This document shows, piece by piece, positions 1 through 64,000 of a stretch of DNA of 64,000 nucleotides (positions are counted from its first letter, which is position 1; each line of letters opens with the position of its first letter). The notes below the pieces were generated by a model. The model was not told the DNA's origin. It saw only the letters and a list, made by a program, of their open reading frames with translations, and made no database searches. Both the position numbers and the translations under genes were made by a program. The stretch covers positions 65,609,501 to 65,673,500 of the forward strand of contig JAUMIR010000001.1 of the NCBI GenBank assembly GCA_030847615.1, read 5' to 3'. This DNA comes from Gambelia wislizenii (lineage: Eukaryota; Chordata; Lepidosauria; Squamata; Crotaphytidae).

Positions 1-800
1 CTCCAAGACACAGAATCCAATCAGACCTCCAGTGACAGTGATGACTCTAGCAGTACTCCCAAGTTATGCATCAGCTCTGCCAAGGAGGAGTGTAATGCCA
101 ATGAGTGCAGGCCACTTTCCAGTTTCCAAGCCTAGGAACCACAAGTTCACAAAACAAAATCTTACTGAGAGTCAAATTCAGATTGGTAGACCCCATGCAG
201 TGCATTACAGCAACTGCAGAGCCCCAGCTAACTCTGGTGACAAGAAGTAGAGATGAATTTCATCAGTATACAGATGGCATCCAACCTCCAACTCCTAACA
301 ACCTCACCCAGCAGCTTCATATAGTTATTAAACAGCATTGGGAACAGGATGAGATCCCGTGGCACCTTACAACAAACATGGGGAGGAAAAAGAATAACTC
401 TCTGGAACCAGCAGATTGGAATGGAACTACCATAACAGAATGCCCCATACTCCCATCCCACAAATCTGGTCCAATAGAATATTATGGTCAATGACATCAA
501 AAGCTGCCGAGAAATCTAGGAGAATCAACAGGGTAACTTTTCCCCATCCTTCATCCAGAACAGGTCATCAGTCAGGGAAACTAAGGCCATTTTCAATACT
601 GTATTTTAGCATGAATCCAACTGAAATAGACCCAGATAAGAACCACTGTCCAGCTACCCCACACTAAAGCACCTTACCTCAAAAGGAGGTATTAGTGATA
701 GGGCAGTAATTCTGACTTCTTTGGATCCAAAGAAGTCCTCTTCAGCAGAGAGCACACTACATCCTCATTCAAAGTGGCAGGCTCCTCTCCCTGACAGAGT
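1..800 (-). mobile_element. Decayed non-LTR reverse transcriptase fragment (CR1/L2-clade-like)
   Basis: On the minus strand, around 228-500, a frameshifted reading gives a proline-leucine MLFN-x-YMK-LLGEVVRS pattern followed by a degraded tyrosine-aspartate region. This is the palm-domain neighbourhood of a reptile CR1/L2-type LINE reverse transcriptase. Several frameshifts and stops are present. The limits are approximate and the family assignment comes from recalled consensus. Confidence 0.5.
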
Positions 801-1107
801 AAGGTATTTACCACTTCCTAGATTTACCATGTCACACCACTTCTACTGGAGCTTATTAGCCATGATTAGCAAAGATCAAACCTATGTGACAGACTAGTAC
901 AAGTGTCGTATCTACATCATCAGGCTGCAACAAATGAAACTGATTCCATGAATCCTGACAAAATGGAGCACTGGACACATTCCTTTCAGAAAGTGTCAAC
1001 TATGACATCAAGTACTAGAAACATTTCATGAGATACAGTAAATGATGGGGTACCTGCAGTACCAAGATATGATATATTCATGCTTAGACAATAAAATATC
1101 TGCTTAC

Positions 1108-59764
<58,657 letters not shown>

Positions 59765-60039
59765 CTGAAATGGAAATATATATTCACCAGTAGTAAGGAT
59801 AAAATACAATAGTGTAATAACCATAGAATATCCATTTTATCTATTCAAATGTTGATGAACATCTCTCTCTAAAAAAAATCCAAAATCTCAATAGACATCT
59901 ATTTTTTAATCTTATTTTTTTCTTTTAAAAGCTGCCTCTCAAAAGGATTCTAGAACACATGACCAGAAGAAATAAAATCCAGAAGGAGCAGGTCCATATC
60001 TAGGTTCTGAAGGAAACAAGAATATAAGAGTGGTTTGAA

Positions 60040-61170
60040 AAGGAAAAGTGACAAGGGATAACTATCTTGGAGCTGGTCCTTACCAATAGGGAAGAACTGG
60101 TCAATGACGTGGAAGTAGTGGGAACCTAAGGGTGGAAGAGCCTTACCAGGATTCATTATACAGAAGAAAGGGAAAGCTGAACTTTAAGAAAAGCACTTTG
60201 AATAAGCTGAAGGAAATAGCATGTGAGTCAGAAAGACGCTCGTGATTCTGGGTTTTCTTAAAGGTGAAATATTGGAGGCACAAACAATTTTGACATGAAA
60301 GGAAAATGTAAAGCATCTAAATAATTCAGCGTGGGTACATATGGACCTTTTGACTGAACAAAGATTTAAAAGGTGTGTGTGAAAGAAATGGAAAAAAGAG
60401 CAAATCACCAAGAAAGAATACCACAAAGTAGCAACATTTATATGGAGAAGATGTGAAGGAAATTCAGAATTAGTTAAAACTTGCAAGAGAGCTTAAAAAT
60501 AATGCAAAGGTGGTTTTACAGCTATGTTTGAAGCAAGATGAAGAACAGAGAAGTTCCAGGTCTGCTATATGGAGAAGACAGTGAAATACTAGTGTGTGGC
60601 TGAGCGATACTGGAACTGCTTAACACCTACTTTACCTTTGTCTTCTCCCAAAAGAAAAACAGTGTTCAGCCTTGTGTAAGCAGAATATATGTTCAAGATA
60701 GGTAAAGAAGTGGTAAAGGAACACATAGCTACTTTAAATGAACTGAGCTTTCCATAGTAAAGAAATGTACAGATGTAATCTCTGGGCCTTTTATTCTTAT
60801 ATGATCTTTGAGAGTTCTTGGAAAACAGATGACATCCCTGCAAACTGGAGTAGGGTGTTTCATTTTGAAAATGCTGCCCCCATCTTCAAAAAAGGAAGGG
60901 AAAGAGGACCTAGATAGCTGTCAACCAGTCCCATTTACATTGATACCAAGAAAGCTTCTAGAATAGATAATTAAATAGTTGTCTTGTGAGCACTTGGGGG
61001 GGGGATCCCAATTGCTAAGAATCTGCATACATCCCTGAAAACCAAGTCATGCAAGAGTAATTTTATCTCTTTTTGGCAGTGTTATAAACTTAGTAGATCA
61101 GGGGGATGCTGTGGATGCAGTGATTTCAGTAAAGGTTTTGATATGGTCCCCCATGATAATGTTGTCAACA
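60040..61170 (+). mobile_element. L3/CR1-like LINE fragment
   Basis: Plus-strand sequence preserves the run GAAGAACTGGTCAATGACGT, CCCATCTTCAAAAAAGGAAG, ATAGCTGTCAACCAGTCCC and TTTGATATGGTCCCCCATGA, the palm-domain order NW...APIFKKG...NYRPVS...KAFDTVPH of L3/CR1-type reverse transcriptase. Heavily mutated. Confidence 0.65.
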
Positions 61171-61371
61171 TGGTAGTAAAGGGAGGGGTTGGTATTTCTT
61201 GACTGGCAATGGTCTGTTTTATTGGTGCCTTTGTTTTCTTTGAAAATAAAATATTATATCCTTGCATCACCACCTTTGTCACCTGTTGGTTTGTTACTAT
61301 CTTCTGTTGCTCCAGACTAAAATGCAGAAGCCTTCCTTTTGTTAGCAGTGAGGAGAGAACTGAGATATCAG

Positions 61372-61515
61372 CTAACACACATTGGAAACTGCTTAATGCA
61401 GTGTAGATGTGTAAATAGCTATTGCTTAAAAACAATTTGTAAGCCGCTCTGATAACCTTTGTGGCTGAAGAACGGGGTATAAATAAATAAATAATAAATA
61501 AATAAATAAACCCAG
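61372..61515 (+). mobile_element. SINE-like repeat inside DIRS copy 4
   Basis: AGCTAACACACATTGGAAAC through TTTGTAAGCCGCTCTGATAA and a TAAA tail; the fifth copy of the 18586-18735 family. Confidence 0.8.
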
Positions 61516-61549
61516 AGTCTATTGGTGCAACACCAGTCCTAAGATCATG

Positions 61550-62045
61550 AATCCCTGTATAAAGGCATCTGCTTATCTTTGGCCAAAGACGGTTCTTACC
61601 CTTGAACAAAGACCCACGCAGTCAGTGCCAGGTGCAGGCAACAAGGAACAACTTTATTACTGGAAGCTAAGATTTTATAGAACTAGTTCCTGGGTCATGT
61701 TAGGGAAAGGTTCTCATGAGCTCATCTAGTTAGCAAACCTCAGTTAACACATCAGTGAGACAATTGACTATTTATATGCTAACACCTCCTACATCAAGCT
61801 AGGCTTATGTTACAGAAAGAGATACATTCCTCTGCTGAGAATTGCAGCTCCTAGCAGTTTCTAAGTTGTTACTATCTCTCACATACACAGTCAAGGTCTA
61901 TCACGGTTCTAGCATTCTCAGCAAAGATGGCTTTACATTAGTTCATTTCAGTACCAAGTAGTACTTGTTATTGATCAATATATCAGGATGCTCTGTCATT
62001 CTATAGATATCCCACTCCAACTAGGGCTAGAGTGGGATATCTATT
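61550..62045 (-). repeat. LTR-like segment (endogenous-retrovirus type), boundaries uncertain
   Basis: The minus strand has AATAAAGTTGTTCCTTGTTG then GACTGCGTGGGTCTTTGTTC, a typical R/U5 layout. It contains a 15-bp hairpin (62003-62017 with 62030-62044, ATAGATATCCCACTC). No coding retroviral sequence was seen. Confidence 0.45.
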
Positions 62046-62640
62046 CATGTTTCTAATAAAGCAATGCAACATTATGGAATTATGAATACAGATTTGTGTT
62101 TCAGCCTTCACTTTCACAGGAATTTCCCTCATGTCAATATTGTTGTCTTCCACCCCACCAGAGAAGTTAGCTCTGCTTATTGTTTGCTAAAAACTGTGTC
62201 TTTTGAATTAGAACCTCAATCTGTTCCACTGCTCTTCCTTGAAAGGAAGAAAATGAGTTTCTACATGGTTTTTGCTCTTATTTTTCTGAATGCTTTTTGT
62301 CCTTACTCTCAACAAATACTTTTTCTAATGCCTTCTCCCCAAAAAGAATACCTCTTCTAAAAGGCATGTTTGCCAGATTTGTTCTTAATTTTTGGTTTGC
62401 CTCCAAGTGGCATAAGCAGAGTGATAATCTAGCTACTGTTGTGGCTGTAACACTTCTAGCTGCAAAAGCTGCAGAGCTATGTCCTGCATCTGTAGTGTAC
62501 TGGAGCACCTTGTATCTTCTGACTAGCGCTTGCACATGGACTTAGATCCCTTGAATCGAATATGTCCTGTATCCACAGACTGCCACTCCTGCAAACATTG
62601 AGAATGCCACCAATGGTCTGATTGCAGAGGATGCTGCCTC

Positions 62641-64000
62641 ATGAGGTCTTGTCAGGTTAGAGTGCACACTGAGAACCCAAACAGGACTCAAGCAGCAATA
62701 AATTGCAGCACAGTTGTTGTTCCTTCAGGCATCAGAAATAAAGGCTCAGACACAGACTTGTGTCTAAAAACATTCTTTTTCTTTACTTGAACATAATAAA
62801 AATATATTTACAGATATGTCCAGCTTTTAGAAGAAAAACACATCTTCTCAATGTGAGATCCTAAAGAACAGATTTTCACATTGTAAAAACCAGAATAGAA
62901 CAGCTTAGCTCCTGGGGGCCATTTACACAGCAAAATATTCCCTTAGATATATCGCTAAGATTCCTTATTGTTCCCACACATTGCGCCACAGTATCGCCTC
63001 ATTCAGAAGGGGGGAGCTCAAAAACTCAAAAGTAGCGTGATAGGGGATTTCACTACTTTTCCCAACTTTTCTGAAAAGTAGTGCAACTTAGCGCACTTTT
63101 GATTGTGTGAACGACCATTTCGCTAAGGGCTGTGTGAAATACCAGCAATCTTCCTGATACAGTCACAGCAGAGCTTTGCCATGATTGGTTGAACTCACTA
63201 ATAGGGAGGGGTTTGGACTTGGAAGGGATGTAGGAGCCCAGATGAAAACATCCATCCACTGTTGTTTCCAGCCACAGAAAAGACCAAAAGAGTGCTATAC
63301 CCATCTCAATTGCCCAGATGTCTCTTGCTTGGCTGCTCCATCTGTGTGTGTGTGTGTGTGTTCCCTCACTCGCCCTGCTGAGATTCCATTTCTCTCTTTC
63401 CCTCCCTCCCTCGCAGCTCCTCCTATCTTCCTGCTTGGCTGCTGCCAGCTGAAGAATCCCCAGTTAGCCTTTTCCTGTGTGTGTGTGTGTGTATGTGTGT
63501 GTGCGCATGCGCGCGCGTGCGCACATGCTGAGACCTTTCTGTCTGTGAGAAGAGAGGGGGGGAGAGTGGGTGATGGGCTGACACTCCATGCTAAAGGAAT
63601 AAAAATTAGGCATTCCTCTGGTAATCAGAGAAAAGGTGCCAGGACTTTCTCTCTCTCTTCCCCCACATGTGCTTGGGAGGCCACGCCCCCGCCTCATTCT
63701 GTGAATTACAAAGTGGAAAACTAAACCAAGAGACTGATTTAGCAATAAATCATTTTATGCAGCACTGTTGTGAAACTGCGATAAAGCGCAAATTACCACA
63801 ATAAAAACTGCAGTGTAACTGAGCCCCTAGGCCCAGTCAATAATGACACATTTGTTAGGTTTGCAAATTGTCATTTGCTCAGATTTTTTGACTTGCAAAC
63901 TGTTACATCTCAGTCTCAGCTCTTTAGAGAATAAATCTACTGGGACTTGGACTGCATGTCCCAAAATCCTGACACTTAAGTGCTGAATCTGCTCTCATCT
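62641..64000. other. Upstream intron end, with TG/CG dinucleotide tracts
   Basis: No dynein exon was recognised. (TG)n lies at 63343-63362 and an alternating TG/CG/CA tract at 63476-63527. A 179-codon plus-strand frame across them is low-complexity and looks like chance. Confidence 0.5.
63476..63527. repeat. Alternating purine-pyrimidine tract (TG)n(CG)n
   Basis: TGTGTGTGTGTG, then GCGCATGCGCGCGCGTGCGC, then ACATG: about 50 nearly unbroken alternating positions. Confidence 0.9.

Larger units (their letters stand above)
61171..62640 (-). mobile_element. DIRS-like retrotransposon, copy 4, fragmentary
   Basis: Gag C-terminus at 62535-62278 (VLQYTTDAGHSSAAFAARSV, LRTNLANMPFRRGILFGEKA) and reverse-transcriptase start at about 61370-61190 (TKGRLLHFSLEQQKIVTNQQ, VVMQGYNILFSKK), both homologous to copy 1 (15222-15350 and 14780-14900). 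A SINE and LTR-like sequence separate them. Confidence 0.7.

Noticed and set aside
63185..63724. 179-codon plus-strand frame with a Cys-Val repeat
   Set aside because: Its repeat region is just a translated (TG)n microsatellite; no domain or splice context was found.

Overview
This window is vertebrate nuclear DNA, most likely from a squamate reptile (lizard-like). The basis is one large intron-exon gene whose introns carry BovB/RTE LINEs, CR1 with its CATAGAAT-type 3' end, tRNA- and 5S-rRNA-derived SINEs, DIRS-type tyrosine-recombinase retrotransposons, Ty1/copia sequence and many hAT- and Tigger-like non-autonomous DNA transposons. No bacterial, organellar or free viral gene was seen.

The only host gene recognised is an axonemal dynein heavy chain on the minus strand, assigned to DNAH8 (outer-arm gamma-type, DNAH5/DNAH8 clade). 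I located 24 consecutive internal exons between 59764 and 1108. Every junction keeps the reading frame, with AG acceptors and GT donors. Their summed length is 3813 nt, exactly 1271 codons with no stop. They encode the end of the tail, the linker, all of AAA1 (P-loop GPAGTGKT), all of AAA2 (P-loop GPSGSGKT) and the segment leading into AAA3. The 5' exons lie above 64000 and the 3' exons below 1.

Layout by coordinate: exon 24 (1108-1250); a 16.3 kb intron (1251-17558) holding a nested transposon complex; exons 23-13 (17559-30661), encoding AAA1 to AAA3-proximal sequence, with short introns; a 3.7 kb intron with a BovB LINE (31460-33600); exons 12-10 (34350-37656), linker; a 5.1 kb intron with DIRS copy 2, a solo LTR and a small GC-repeat transposon; exons 9-6 (42743-48468); a 5.7 kb intron with DIRS copy 3 and palindromic elements; exons 5-1 (54179-59764); and an upstream intron with an L3/CR1-like LINE and DIRS copy 4 (59765-64000).

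The most unusual structure lies in the 16.3 kb intron. A DIRS-like element (3556-15840) is interrupted by a truncated copia element, itself hit by a twin-primed LINE; by a TA-flanked inverted-repeat element carrying a gag-like fragment; and by a 4.4 kb Tigger-like TA-flanked element (10375-14755). The last is filled by about 63 copies of a 64-bp GC-rich, palindrome-cored repeat with no stop codon in any of six frames. A 474-bp relative at 41822-42295 has only about five units, which suggests the array expanded inside the transposon. A second theme is a family of 300-340 bp whole-element palindromes (at least seven members) with similar ends and centres but divergent arms.

All assignments come from reading the sequence and from recalled family signatures. 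No database search was run.
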